Assembly (NCBI GenBank): GCA_041749275.1
Contig: JBGTBQ010000150.1
Coordinates: 1-10,510 of the forward strand
Length of the DNA: 10,510 nucleotides
Origin: JBGTBQ01 sp041749275
GTDB taxonomy: Bacteria > Acidobacteriota > Blastocatellia > Pyrinomonadales > Pyrinomonadaceae
Direction: 5' to 3'
A model generated the notes under the pieces. That model searched no databases, was not told the DNA's origin, and saw only the letters and a program-made list of their open reading frames with translations. Of the stretch, positions 1 to 6,595 are shown piece after piece. The translations under genes and the position numbers were made by a program. Positions within the stretch are counted from its first letter, which is position 1; every line of letters starts with the position of its first letter.

Positions 1-1084
1 TCGCGCGGAGCGCGGCTTCCGCGTCCACCATGCGCGCGTCGTCGAGCGTGTCGCCGGCGGAGCGCGAAAGCAGCGTGGCAAAGCGCGCCTCTTCGAGCAG
101 GTCGCAGGTGTTGTTGCTCGCCACCGAGTCGCTGCCGAGACCCGCGTTGAGGCCGGCGCGGACGAAGGCGGCGAAGGGCGCGCGACCGTGGCCGAGTTTG
201 GCGTTCGACTTCGGACAATGGGCGACGCCCGCGCCCGCTTCTTTGATGAGCGCGATGTCGGCCTCGTCCACGTGGATGCAATGCGCGAGCAGTGGCCGCG
301 CCGCGAGCACGCCGAGCGTGTGCAGATACTTGATGGTCGAGACGCCGGGCGCGCGCCACTCGATGGAGCGCGCGCGCAGACCGTCGGCGAAAGCGCCGCG
401 ACCTTCGAGCAGCAGAAGTTTTTCGGCTTGAGACTCAGCCGCGTGCATCATCAGGGGCAACCGCTCGGCGAGGGCGTAGTCGGTGATGAGTTCAAGCAAG
501 GGGGCGCTGACCGTGTAAGGCGCGTGCGGCGAGACGCCGATCCGCACCAGCTCGCTCTCGCCGGCGCGCAGGGGCGCGATGCCGTCTTTCACCATCTCGA
601 ATTGCTCGCGCGCGATCAGCGGGTCCGGCCCGAACGCTTCCTGAAAAACGATTCCGCGCGCGCCCACGTCGCGGAGCGCCTTCATCGTCGTCGCCGCCGT
701 GGTGCTCGCGTCGCCGAAGGAAGTCACGCCCGCGCGCACGGCTTCGACCACGCCCCATGCCGCCGAGACGTAGAGGTCATCCGTCGTCATGCGCTCATGG
801 CGCGCGAGGGTCAGCTTCTTCAGCCACGCGAAAAAGTCGCCCTCTTCGCGTTCGAGGAAGCCGCGCATCGCCGTCAGCTCAAGGTGCGAGTGGGTGTTGA
901 CGAAACCGGGCAGGAGCGCCGCCTCGCCGAACTCTTCGACCACGGCGTCGGGATATTTCGATAGCACCCCGGCGCGCGGGCCGACGGCGGCGATGCGCGT
1001 TCCGTTGACGGCGACGGCGCCGTTCTCAATCGGCGCGGAAGCGATGGGCAAGACCCAACGCGCAATGTAAATCTTCATCGTCAT
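1..1084 (-). CDS. Amidohydrolase, MTA/SAH deaminase-like (TRZ/ATZ family), 3' part cut by window edge
   Basis: The 361 visible residues form most of a zinc-dependent amidohydrolase TIM barrel that would hydrolyse an amino or chloro group on a purine or similar ring, in the cytoplasm. Family landmarks are all present: the HxH metal motif in GFVNTHSHLE (H65, H67), SPHAPYT (H187), the third metal histidine in MMHAAES (H214, with E217), the substrate-region HCIHVDE (H268, H271), SNAKLGHG, and the metal aspartate in GLGSDSVASNN (D319). Roughly 80 C-terminal residues lie beyond the left edge, judging by the usual 430-450 aa. The start could be ATG 1084 (MTMKIY) or ATG 1078 (MKIY). I chose 1084 because it leaves only 3 nt after the MFS stop, which suggests translational coupling. 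Closest families are 5-methylthioadenosine/S-adenosylhomocysteine deaminase and aminodeoxyfutalosine deaminase; the substrate cannot be settled here. The family call is firm, the substrate is not. Confidence 0.9.
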   Translation of the reverse strand, partial: MTMKIYIARWVLPIASAPIENGAVAVNGTRIAAVGPRAGVLSKYPDAVVEEFGEAALLPGFVNTHSHLELTAMRGFLEREEGDFFAWLKKLTLARHERMTTDDLYVSAAWGVVEAVRAGVTSFGDASTTAATTMKALRDVGARGIVFQEAFGPDPLIAREQFEMVKDGIAPLRAGESELVRIGVSPHAPYTVSAPLLELITDYALAERLPLMMHAAESQAEKLLLLEGRGAFADGLRARSIEWRAPGVSTIKYLHTLGVLAARPLLAHCIHVDEADIALIKEAGAGVAHCPKSNAKLGHGRAPFAAFVRAGLNAGLGSDSVASNNTCDLLEEARFATLLSRSAGDTLDDARMVDAEAALRA

Positions 1085-1087
1085 GTT

Positions 1088-2500
1088 TCAACTCGTCGGG
1101 TCTGTCACCGTGCGCGAACGCAGGACGAACCACAGCAGACCGGACAAGGTAATCACAAGGCCGCCCGCCGCTGCAACCGGGCGGATGCCGACGCGGTCGG
1201 ACGCCGCGCCCGACACGAGCATCGCGCCGACCATCATCAGCGTCGTCAGCGTCTCGTAAGAGGCGAAGACGCGCCCGGCGAAGGCGTTATCAGTGCGCTT
1301 CATCAGGATGGTCTGCTGCGCCGTCCACCAGATGGCGAAGTTCATCTCGCGCGCAATGAGCACGAGCGAGGCCGTCCACAACGAGGGCATCAGACTGAAG
1401 AGGAAAAGCCCCAACCCGTCGAGCGCGAGCGAGCGCCCCATCCGCGCGCCGAGACGCTCGCTCGCCGCGCTGTTGAATCTGCGCGCGAGCGGGGCGCCCA
1501 ACACCCCGCCCAGACCCATCGCCACAAAGAGCACGGAGATGCCGAAGTCCGTCGGGCGCGCGATGAGTTCGCGCGCCGCGCTCTCCCACCCGCCGACTGC
1601 CTCCGCGCCGAGCCGCGCGCCGAAGATGCTATAGAGGGCGCGCGCCGCGCCGTTCCCCAAGCCCCACCCGGCGGCAACGACGAAAATCACCCCCAGCATC
1701 CGCTCACGCCGCACGTAGCGTAGCCCCGCGCGGAAGTCGGAGAAAGCGGCGGGCAGCAGGCGGCGGGCAGCAGGCAGTCTGTTTGAAGCGGGTGAGTCGT
1801 TTCCGGCGTCGTTATGTTCCACTCCGGATTTGAGATTTGAGATTTGAACTCCCGCATCTGCCCTGACCACCTGCCGGCTACCGCTTGCCAACTGCCGACT
1901 GTCGCTTGCCGATTGCCGCCCGCTGATTCGGCTTATTATCACGGCGGAGCCGATGAAGGTGAGGGTGTTGAGGACGAAAACGGCGTCGCGTCCGAGCAGG
2001 GTCGCGGCGACGCCGCCAAGCGCGGAGCCGACGGCGATGGTCGCCGCCGTGGTCGAGGCCGAGAGCGAGTTCGCGGCGAGTAGTTCGTCCGTCCCGCGCA
2101 CGAGGTTCGGAATCGTGGCGCGTTTGGCCGCATTGAAAAATGCCGAGACCGAGAAGAGCGACGCGCCGACAAGGTAGATGACGGCGAGCGAACGCGACCT
2201 GTCGGCGAGCAGGAATCCCAGCGCCAGCAACGCACGCGCAACGTCCGCGACAATCATCACGTGCCGCCGGTCAACCCGGTCAACCACGACGCCCGCGACC
2301 GGGCCGAACAGAAACAGCGGCAGGTGGCGGGCGATAGCGTAGACGGCAATCGCTAACCCAACTCGCCCTTCGTCCGCAAGCTGAATGGCGAGCGCGAGCA
2401 CGGCAATGTTGTTCAGCCAGTCGCCTACTTCCGACACCACCTGTCCCGTCCACAGTCGCCGGAAGTTAGCATTCCCCGTCAGAAGTTGCCGGTAGGTCAA
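1088..2500 (-). CDS. MFS transporter (EntS/MFS_3-like exporter) with a repeat-derived central loop
   Basis: A 470-aa major facilitator superfamily permease of the inner membrane, probably a proton-driven exporter. The opening YRQLLTGNANFRRLWTGQ followed by GDWLNNIAVLALA is typical of the EntS/MFS_3 group. The loop motif between helices 2 and 3 is seen as GVVVDRVDRRHVM (about residues 70-82). About 12 hydrophobic segments can be followed, six before residue 192 and six after about 268. The family is normally about 410-420 aa. The excess is a hydrophilic stretch at about residues 194-252 between the two six-helix bundles, encoded by heptamer repeats (see the repeat at 1746-1928). The start is TTG, supported by a strong GGAGG Shine-Dalgarno 5 nt upstream. 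The gene lies downstream of the lytic transglycosylase and 3 nt upstream of the amidohydrolase. The transported substrate is unknown. Confidence 0.88.
   Translation of the reverse strand: MTYRQLLTGNANFRRLWTGQVVSEVGDWLNNIAVLALAIQLADEGRVGLAIAVYAIARHLPLFLFGPVAGVVVDRVDRRHVMIVADVARALLALGFLLADRSRSLAVIYLVGASLFSVSAFFNAAKRATIPNLVRGTDELLAANSLSASTTAATIAVGSALGGVAATLLGRDAVFVLNTLTFIGSAVIISRISGRQSASDSRQLASGSRQVVRADAGVQISNLKSGVEHNDAGNDSPASNRLPAARRLLPAAFSDFRAGLRYVRRERMLGVIFVVAAGWGLGNGAARALYSIFGARLGAEAVGGWESAARELIARPTDFGISVLFVAMGLGGVLGAPLARRFNSAASERLGARMGRSLALDGLGLFLFSLMPSLWTASLVLIAREMNFAIWWTAQQTILMKRTDNAFAGRVFASYETLTTLMMVGAMLVSGAASDRVGIRPVAAAGGLVITLSGLLWFVLRSRTVTDPTS
1746..1928. repeat. Heptamer repeat locus A, in frame inside the MFS gene
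   Basis: Three blocks are visible on the plus strand. First, a perfect tandem of GCGGCGGGCAGCAG (1746-1759 and 1760-1773), each copy being two 7-nt words. Second, (GATTTGA)x3 at 1827-1847. Third, seven degenerate 7-nt units from 1873 to 1921, consensus GCCGNNT (GCCGGCT, GCCAACT, GCCGACT, GCCGATT and others). The first and third blocks are roughly inverted with respect to each other, as in the intergenic loci. The whole tract stays open in the MFS frame and encodes a Ser/Gln/Arg/Ala-rich linker with no transmembrane character. Confidence 0.8.
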
Positions 2501-2505
2501 CCGCC

Positions 2506-2510
2506 CCTCC
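2506..2510 (-). promoter_or_regulatory. Ribosome binding site of the MFS gene (GGAGG, TTG start)
   Basis: On the minus strand GGAGG is followed by GGCGG and then TTG at 2500. This is the clearest Shine-Dalgarno in the window and decides the non-ATG start. Most other genes in the unit have weak or no recognisable SD, so this gene may be translated more independently than its neighbours. Confidence 0.7.
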
Positions 2511-2521
2511 GGATCACAGGA

Positions 2522-2706
2522 GGAGGAAGGCGGGAGGCGGGAGGCAGCAAGAGCGGTTGCGAATTTGAACTTTCAAATTTCATTTTTGAAATCTTTAAAC
2601 GAGCAGCGGAAGGCAAACAGCGACATGACTTTCAAACTGAATTGGGAGCTTGAAATCTCGCATCCGGAAGTTGTCTCGACTGCCTACTGCCTCGTCTCTC
2701 CTGCCT
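2522..2706. repeat. Heptamer repeat locus B between MFS and lytic transglycosylase genes
   Basis: The left arm has GGAGGAA, (GGCGGGA)x2 and GGCAGCA at 2522-2549. The right arm has (ACTGCCT)x2, CGTCTCT and CCTGCCT at 2679-2706, in inverted sense (AGGCAGT on the minus strand). Between them lies AT-rich sequence with a perfect 8-bp dyad, AATTTGAA-CT-TTCAAATT, near 2560-2577. The right arm overlaps the 3' end of the lytic transglycosylase gene: the TAG stop at 2684-2686 spans the junction of two ACTGCCT units. No gene is supported between 2511 and 2683. Confidence 0.75.
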
Positions 2707-3271
2707 TCTTTCGTTTGTTGTAGCGTTCGAGGATGTTCGAGACGTAGGCGCGCGTCGAGGGGATGTCTATGCGTTCGACGAACTGCCGGGCGGTGAACGA
2801 TTGATCGGCGGGCGCGAGGCGGTTCCATTCGGCGGCGCGGCTCGGCCCGGCGTTGTAGGCGGCGAGGACGCGCGCCTCCGCGCCGGGTAGACCGCGGTAG
2901 AGTTTCCAGTTTTTCTCCAGATACCAGCAGCCGATTTGGATGTTGCGTTCGGGGTCTTTAAGGAGGCTCGCCGGGTCGCGGCGCATCTGCTCGGCCAGTT
3001 CACGCATCCCGGTCTCGGCGGCCCACTCGCGCCCGACCGCCGGCGTCACCTGCATCAACCCGATCTCGCCCGCCTTGCCCACCTTCCACGGGCTGAAGTA
3101 GGTCTCCTCGTGGATCATGCTCCACACGAGATCAGGGTCGAGCCGATAGACGGCGGCCTGCCGCGCGATGAGTGTGTCGAAACGGTGAATCCAGTATTGA
3201 TTGAAGAAGTAGAGGCCGGCGAGACAGAGCGTGATGAGAACGAGGCCGGCGAGGGAGAGTCGTTTCAACAT
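2684..3271 (-). CDS. Membrane-anchored lytic transglycosylase (SLT domain)
   Basis: A 195-aa periplasmic lytic transglycosylase that would cleave the MurNAc-GlcNAc bond of peptidoglycan with 1,6-anhydro product formation. Residues 5-24 form one hydrophobic N-terminal segment (uncleaved anchor or signal). The Slt70-like catalytic domain follows. The catalytic glutamate is E56 in HEETYFSP (the family's ESxF motif with T for S). Then come GEIGLMQVTP (69-77), NIQIGCWYLEKNW, LAAYNAGPSRAAEW (137-149) and the C-terminal IPSTRAYVSNILERY. The frame is open 25 codons further upstream to 3346, but those codons lie in heptamer repeat C, and MLKRLSL at 3271 gives a normal signal anchor, so I chose 3271. 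The last residues (AGETRQ) and the stop codon come from repeat locus B. It is one of two cell-wall enzymes here, with the divergent DacB. Confidence 0.9.
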   Translation of the reverse strand: MLKRLSLAGLVLITLCLAGLYFFNQYWIHRFDTLIARQAAVYRLDPDLVWSMIHEETYFSPWKVGKAGEIGLMQVTPAVGREWAAETGMRELAEQMRRDPASLLKDPERNIQIGCWYLEKNWKLYRGLPGAEARVLAAYNAGPSRAAEWNRLAPADQSFTARQFVERIDIPSTRAYVSNILERYNKRKKAGETRQ

Positions 3272-3278
3272 AACGGGC

Positions 3279-3349
3279 GTCGGATGTCGGAGGTGGGATG
3301 TCAGACCAAAGACCATCACTGACATCTGACATCCGACATCGGACATCGG
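3279..3349. repeat. Heptamer repeat locus C (inverted arms) upstream of lytic transglycosylase
   Basis: The left arm is four 7-nt units, GTCGGAT, GTCGGAG, GTGGGAT and GTCAGAC (3279-3306). The right arm is ATCACTG, ACATCTG, ACATCCG and (ACATCGG)x2 (3315-3349). The innermost part, GATGTCAG against CTGACATC, is an 8-bp perfect stem with the loop ACCAAAGACCATCA. The right arm ends 4 nt from the stop codon of the 262-aa gene (TGA at 3354-3356). The left arm ends 7 nt before the transglycosylase ATG, so the array occupies almost the whole 82-nt gap. Confidence 0.85.
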
Positions 3350-3353
3350 TTAT

Positions 3354-4142
3354 TCAGTTTCTGCGTCTCAGGTGCGACCACAGGTCGGCCACCGAAAAGG
3401 AAGTGTCAGCGCCTTCATAGCGCGAGATAAGCGCGCGCCGGTCGAGCACGTGGCCTTGCAGCCAGACTTCCGCCGAGAGCATCGCGCCGAGGCGGAGTTC
3501 GCCGCGCAGCGTGCGGCGGTTGACGAGCACTTCGAGCTTGAGGCAATCGAGATCGAGATAGACCCAGTAGAGTTCGCCGCCCGAGAGAGGGTTGCGGAGC
3601 GGCTTGAAGGAGAGCACGCGGCCCGTCAGACTCCAATCGTTCTCGTGCGCGGCGCGCGACGGCGCGGACTTTTCGAGCGGCTGCCACGAGGCGCGTTCGC
3701 CGCGCGCGTGCGAGACGCGCGCACGATACGCCAGCCCGCACAAGCCCACGTACAGCTCCTGCGCGCGGAAGCCTTCGGGGCCAACCTCCGTTAAGTTCTG
3801 CAACTCGAAGAGGACTTCCGTCTCCGTCCCGTCGCAATAGCCGTGGACGATGGCCTCGCCGTCTTCGTCGTATTCGGTCAAGGCCCACGGCGTGATGCGC
3901 TGGGTGTAGCGCGCACGGAAACCGGGGCGGCAGTCGGCGTAAAAAATCTCGCCCGTGCCCGACTCGTAGAGCACCGTCCAGACTTCCAGCCCCTCTCCCA
4001 GCTTCCAGCACCGCCCGTGCAGCACGGCGCCGCGCCGGGGAAGCTGCGTCGGCTCGCCCTGATCGCCCGCACGCTCCGCGAGGTAGTTGAAATCCTTCTC
4101 GCTCGGCACTTCCAACCCGATGGCTTCGAACGTTCCGTCCAT
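3354..4142 (-). CDS. Hypothetical protein, 262 aa, function not recognised
   Basis: I do not recognise this family. The protein has no signal peptide or transmembrane segment and is acidic with a beta-rich look. The N-terminus MDGTFEAIGLEVPSEKDF begins like a small alpha/beta domain. The middle alternates short strands (EVWTVLYESGTGEIFYADC, GEAIVHGYCDGTETEVLFEL). The last third contains LTGRVLSFKPLRNPLSGG followed by LYWVYLDLDCLKLEVLVN and a W-rich end (VADLWSHLRRRN), which could be an OB-like or other small barrel. A faint similarity of the start to DUF3881-type openings is only an impression. Coding status is supported by the uninterrupted 789 bp, a position fitting the operon (58 nt after the antitoxin gene, 82 nt before the transglycosylase) and coherent amino-acid composition in this frame only. 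Confidence 0.75.
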   Translation of the reverse strand: MDGTFEAIGLEVPSEKDFNYLAERAGDQGEPTQLPRRGAVLHGRCWKLGEGLEVWTVLYESGTGEIFYADCRPGFRARYTQRITPWALTEYDEDGEAIVHGYCDGTETEVLFELQNLTEVGPEGFRAQELYVGLCGLAYRARVSHARGERASWQPLEKSAPSRAAHENDWSLTGRVLSFKPLRNPLSGGELYWVYLDLDCLKLEVLVNRRTLRGELRLGAMLSAEVWLQGHVLDRRALISRYEGADTSFSVADLWSHLRRRN

Positions 4143-4150
4143 AACTCGCA

Positions 4151-4182
4151 GTGGTCAGTGGTCGGTAGTCTGCCAAACCACT
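4151..4182. repeat. Degenerate heptamer repeat locus D in the antitoxin-hypothetical gap
   Basis: Three 7-nt units, GTGGTCA, GTGGTCG and GTAGTCT (4151-4171), are followed by ACCACT (4177-4182), which can pair with AGTGGT at 4150-4155. It is the weakest and shortest of the eight loci but keeps the 7-nt phase. It lies in the 58-nt gap between the antitoxin stop (4201) and the ATG of the 262-aa gene (4142). Confidence 0.5.
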
Positions 4183-4200
4183 TTCAGTCAAGTTTGCTCA

Positions 4201-4428
4201 TCAGCCCTTGCCGACACGTTTTCTTCGCGTCGGCTTCACTTCCCGCTCGGCTTCGTCCGCACGCGGAACGCGGACGCGGAACCCGCGAATGTTGCGCGCG
4301 GGGCCGTGCTTGGGTCGCGCGCCCGTTCGCACCATCTCGGCGAACAGTTCCACGTCGTAGTCGGCCTCGCGCGACATCTCTTCGCGGATCGCGTGCAACT
4401 CTTCAAGGAATCTCGGCTTGGGATACAT
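4201..4428 (-). CDS. Putative antitoxin partner of the PIN toxin, 75 aa
   Basis: A small charged protein, MYPKPRFLEELHAIREEM then SREADYDVELFAEMVR, with a basic tail ending RRKRVGKG. The helix pattern EELHAIREEMSREADYD...F resembles the short proteins commonly encoded next to PIN toxins of the YLETS subtype (the E-x-x-x-IREE...xYD pattern). There is no recognisable DNA-binding domain of AbrB, MetJ/Arc or Phd type. I therefore infer, rather than see, that it binds and neutralises the upstream toxin. The frame is open 17 codons further to 4479, but those codons are heptamer repeat E, and MYPKPR at 4428 matches the family start. It follows the toxin gene by 75 nt, a toxin-first order that is the reverse of most VapBC operons. 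Confidence 0.7.
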   Translation of the reverse strand: MYPKPRFLEELHAIREEMSREADYDVELFAEMVRTGARPKHGPARNIRGFRVRVPRADEAEREVKPTRRKRVGKG

Positions 4429-4440
4429 AATTACAAACGC

Positions 4441-4509
4441 GACAAGTGACAGGTGACAAGATAAAACTTTTCCTGTCACCTGTCACCTGTCTCTTGTCAT
4501 CCGTCACGG
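4441..4509. repeat. Heptamer repeat locus E between toxin and antitoxin genes
   Basis: The left arm is GACAAGT, GACAGGT and GACAAGA (4441-4461). The right arm is (GTCACCT)x2, GTCTCTT, GTCATCC and GTCACGG (4475-4509). The arms are inverted (ACAGGTGAC against GTCACCTGT), with the short loop TAAAACTTTTCCT. The last right-arm unit contains the toxin's stop codon (TGA, 4504-4506). In the transcript this would fold into a hairpin exactly between the toxin stop and the antitoxin start, so it could alter relative expression of the two genes. Confidence 0.85.
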
Positions 4510-4977
4510 CTTCTCTGTCAACTCCGAAACTAAAAACTCCGGCGTCACGATCTGCGGAACGAAGAAGCCGGCGGCGGTATTGAAGAGACGGATGCGCGCC
4601 TGCCGCCGGACGTTTGCCAGATGGCCGAAGTTCCATGTCACTAGATAATCTATTTTGTGGATGGAAGCAACGGCGACGTGCAACGCATCGCCGATGTACT
4701 TGCGGTGGAAGATGCCGCGCGCGAGGTACCCGTCGGCGAGAATCGCGGCCTCCTCGTTGAGTTCGACTCGTTCGAGTCGTTTGACGAGATTCAGATAACC
4801 GGTGCGGTGCGGCTCCGGCATGCGCTCCAGTTCGCGCGTGACGAGCGGCGAGACCACCGCGCGATACTCCGACATCTCGTGCTCCCACCAACGGATGGTC
4901 AGGTCACGGCGGAACGGCTCTCCGTTGTCGAGGTACGCGCCGACAACCGAAGTCTCAAGGTAAATGCTCTGCTTCAT
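4504..4977 (-). CDS. PIN-domain ribonuclease toxin, VapC-like
   Basis: A 157-aa PIN-domain protein of the VapC-like type, expected to be a Mg2+-dependent RNase acting as the toxin of a type II toxin-antitoxin pair. The N-terminal strand reads KQSIYLETSVVGAYL, with E8 in place of the usual first aspartate, as in this subfamily. Other acidic or active-site positions are E49 (VTRELER), D97 (YIGDALHVAVA, with H100) and the DYLVTWNFGHLAN signature (D110 to N122). All look intact, so the enzyme is probably active. Its ATG (4977-4975) overlaps the stop of the upstream aspartyl-protease gene as ATGA, and I see no separate promoter or good SD, so translation is probably coupled to the protease. The small putative antitoxin gene follows 75 nt downstream. 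Confidence 0.88.
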   Translation of the reverse strand: MKQSIYLETSVVGAYLDNGEPFRRDLTIRWWEHEMSEYRAVVSPLVTRELERMPEPHRTGYLNLVKRLERVELNEEAAILADGYLARGIFHRKYIGDALHVAVASIHKIDYLVTWNFGHLANVRRQARIRLFNTAAGFFVPQIVTPEFLVSELTEKP

Positions 4978-6581
4978 TGCGACTGGCTCGTGATGATTTG
5001 AGCCTGCCCCTTCACGCCGTCCGACGGCGAAGCGCCCGCGAGCGGCTCCAGCCGGACGACGGCGCGGTCGAAGTCGAAAGTGACGCGGAAGTTGCGGAGG
5101 ATGTTCCCGCCGATGATGCCCGTCTGCTCGAAGCCGGCGGTCTCGTTGATGGCCTCCATGCTGATGACGGCGGCGTGGACGTTGTCGCGCGTGTACGCGC
5201 CCAGCCGGACGCGCGGCAGCAGGAGCGTCTGGATGTTCTCGGTCAGTCCCGCCGCGCCGTAGACTCGGATGCGCCCTTCACGAGAAAAGCGATCCATGCC
5301 CTCGCGCTCGGCCAGCGCTTCGGAGACGACCGAGATGGTCGCGCCCGTGTCAATGATGAAGTTGACCGGCTTTTCGATGCCGTCAATATGCACCTCGCCG
5401 CTCCAGAAGCCGCTCGAAGTGGTGCGGATGGGAATGTCTATGCCGGGCGGCGGCGGCGACGCCGGATTGTCGTTGACAGAGCGCGGGCGCGCTTCGCCTC
5501 TGCGGTCGAGTATCATCTCGCGTTTGCCATAGTCAATCACGGAGATGTACTTCGAGAGGATCGAAAGGCCGATGTAGCCGTCTACCTTTTCGTGCTCATT
5601 GAAGAACTGCCGGATGTAGACGGGCACGCGCTCCATGCGCGCCTCACCCATCTGGACTGACTGAATAAAGCCGTAGATGATTTCGAAGCGACCGCCGGCG
5701 CCGATGGCGCGCGCGAGACCGCCGCGCGCCACCGGCTTCAACCCCAGCCGGTTCGCCGTGCTCTCGGCGATGACGCACATCCCCGCCCCGCTGTCTACCA
5801 CGAAGTTCAACACTTCCTTCGAGCCGTTGAGCCGCACCTTGACGACAGGCCGGTTGTTGACCAGCTCGAAGGGAATCGAGACGGGCGCGGGGCCGCTGAT
5901 GCTCACGAGGTCTCGCTGCGTGCCGAGATAACGAAGGAAGTCAATCAGACCGCGAATGCGTTCGCGGCGGTCGGTGTCGGTGCGCGGGGCGACGCGCAGA
6001 AACTGCTCGTAGGCGCTGGCCGCCTCGGCATAGCGCTCGGTGCGCGCGGCGACCTGTCCGAGATGAAAGACGTGATCCGGTTCGTCCGGCTGGAGAAAGG
6101 CCGCGCGCCGCAAGCCGTCGAGGCTCGCGCGCAGGCGATGCTCGTAGAAATCCACCATCGCCAGCCCGGCAATCGCCATCGCGTCGTCCTCTTTGAAACT
6201 GAGCGCCGTGCGGAACTCTTCGACCGAGAGGCGGAAGTCACCGGAGGCCAACAGCGAGGCTCCGAGAAGCGAATGGGCGCGCGCCGACAACGGGTCAACG
6301 GCGATGACGCGCGCCGCCTGATCGAACGCATCGCGGGTCTTCCTCTGCTTGAGCAGGGCGTGGCTCAGGCCGAGCCGCGCCAGCACGTCCTTCGGGTCTT
6401 TAGCCAGCGCCTCGCGGAAAAGTTTTTCCGCCGACTCGAACTCCCCCCCGCGCAACGCGCGTTCGGCGCGGCTGCGCTCCTTGTCTCCGGCGAGAGTCGC
6501 GCGCGTCACCGCGAGCGGAAAGACGACGCAGACGGCGAAGACGGCAACAATGCAGACCACCGGGCGGAAGAATATCTTCAT
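4974..6581 (-). CDS. TPR protein with two tandem retropepsin-like aspartyl protease domains
   Basis: This 535-aa protein has an N-terminal hydrophobic segment (about residues 5-25, signal peptide or anchor), so the rest should lie in the periplasm or outside the cell. TPR-like helices span about 34-200 (for example GEFESAEKLFREALAKDP and YAEAASAYEQFLRVAP). Two clan-AA aspartyl protease domains follow, each with its own catalytic motif: FVVDSGAGMCVI with D263, closing with DGYIGLSILSKYISVIDY, and FIIDTGATISVV with D411, closing with TGIIGGNILRNFRVTFDF. A Pro-rich linker (about 374-380) separates them. Retropepsins normally need two D-T/S-G motifs, one from each subunit, so this chain could form an internal dimer. 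The start at 6581 is chosen because GGAG (6589-6592) sits 7 nt upstream. The frame is open to 6641 only through repeat F. It is the second gene of the unit, 84 nt after the glycosylase gene. Confidence 0.88.
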   Translation of the reverse strand: MKIFFRPVVCIVAVFAVCVVFPLAVTRATLAGDKERSRAERALRGGEFESAEKLFREALAKDPKDVLARLGLSHALLKQRKTRDAFDQAARVIAVDPLSARAHSLLGASLLASGDFRLSVEEFRTALSFKEDDAMAIAGLAMVDFYEHRLRASLDGLRRAAFLQPDEPDHVFHLGQVAARTERYAEAASAYEQFLRVAPRTDTDRRERIRGLIDFLRYLGTQRDLVSISGPAPVSIPFELVNNRPVVKVRLNGSKEVLNFVVDSGAGMCVIAESTANRLGLKPVARGGLARAIGAGGRFEIIYGFIQSVQMGEARMERVPVYIRQFFNEHEKVDGYIGLSILSKYISVIDYGKREMILDRRGEARPRSVNDNPASPPPPGIDIPIRTTSSGFWSGEVHIDGIEKPVNFIIDTGATISVVSEALAEREGMDRFSREGRIRVYGAAGLTENIQTLLLPRVRLGAYTRDNVHAAVISMEAINETAGFEQTGIIGGNILRNFRVTFDFDRAVVRLEPLAGASPSDGVKGQAQIITSQSQ

Positions 6582-6588
6582 GGCATAA

Positions 6589-6592
6589 CTCC
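6589..6592 (-). promoter_or_regulatory. Ribosome binding site of the TPR/aspartyl-protease gene
   Basis: GGAG on the minus strand lies 7 nt from ATG 6581 and immediately beyond the end of repeat hairpin F. It favours the 6581 start over the upstream in-frame ATG at 6641, which lies on the far side of the hairpin. Confidence 0.55.
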
Positions 6593-6595
6593 GAA

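Noticed and set aside
188..964. Plus-strand 258-aa open frame
   Set aside because: Arg/His/Ala-rich shadow of the minus-strand amidohydrolase, whose motifs (HSH, HAAE, SDS) are clear in the other frame.
1746..1928. Insertion sequence or MITE in the MFS gene
   Set aside because: No transposase, no target-site duplication that I can see and no defined terminal ends; only heptamer words, so it is listed as a repeat.
2595..2828. 77-aa minus-strand frame overlapping the transglycosylase 3' end
   Set aside because: Out-of-frame shadow of the SLT domain that continues into repeat sequence.
3354..4142. Assignment of the 262-aa protein to DUF3881
   Set aside because: Only the first dozen residues give that impression; length and the rest of the sequence do not support it.
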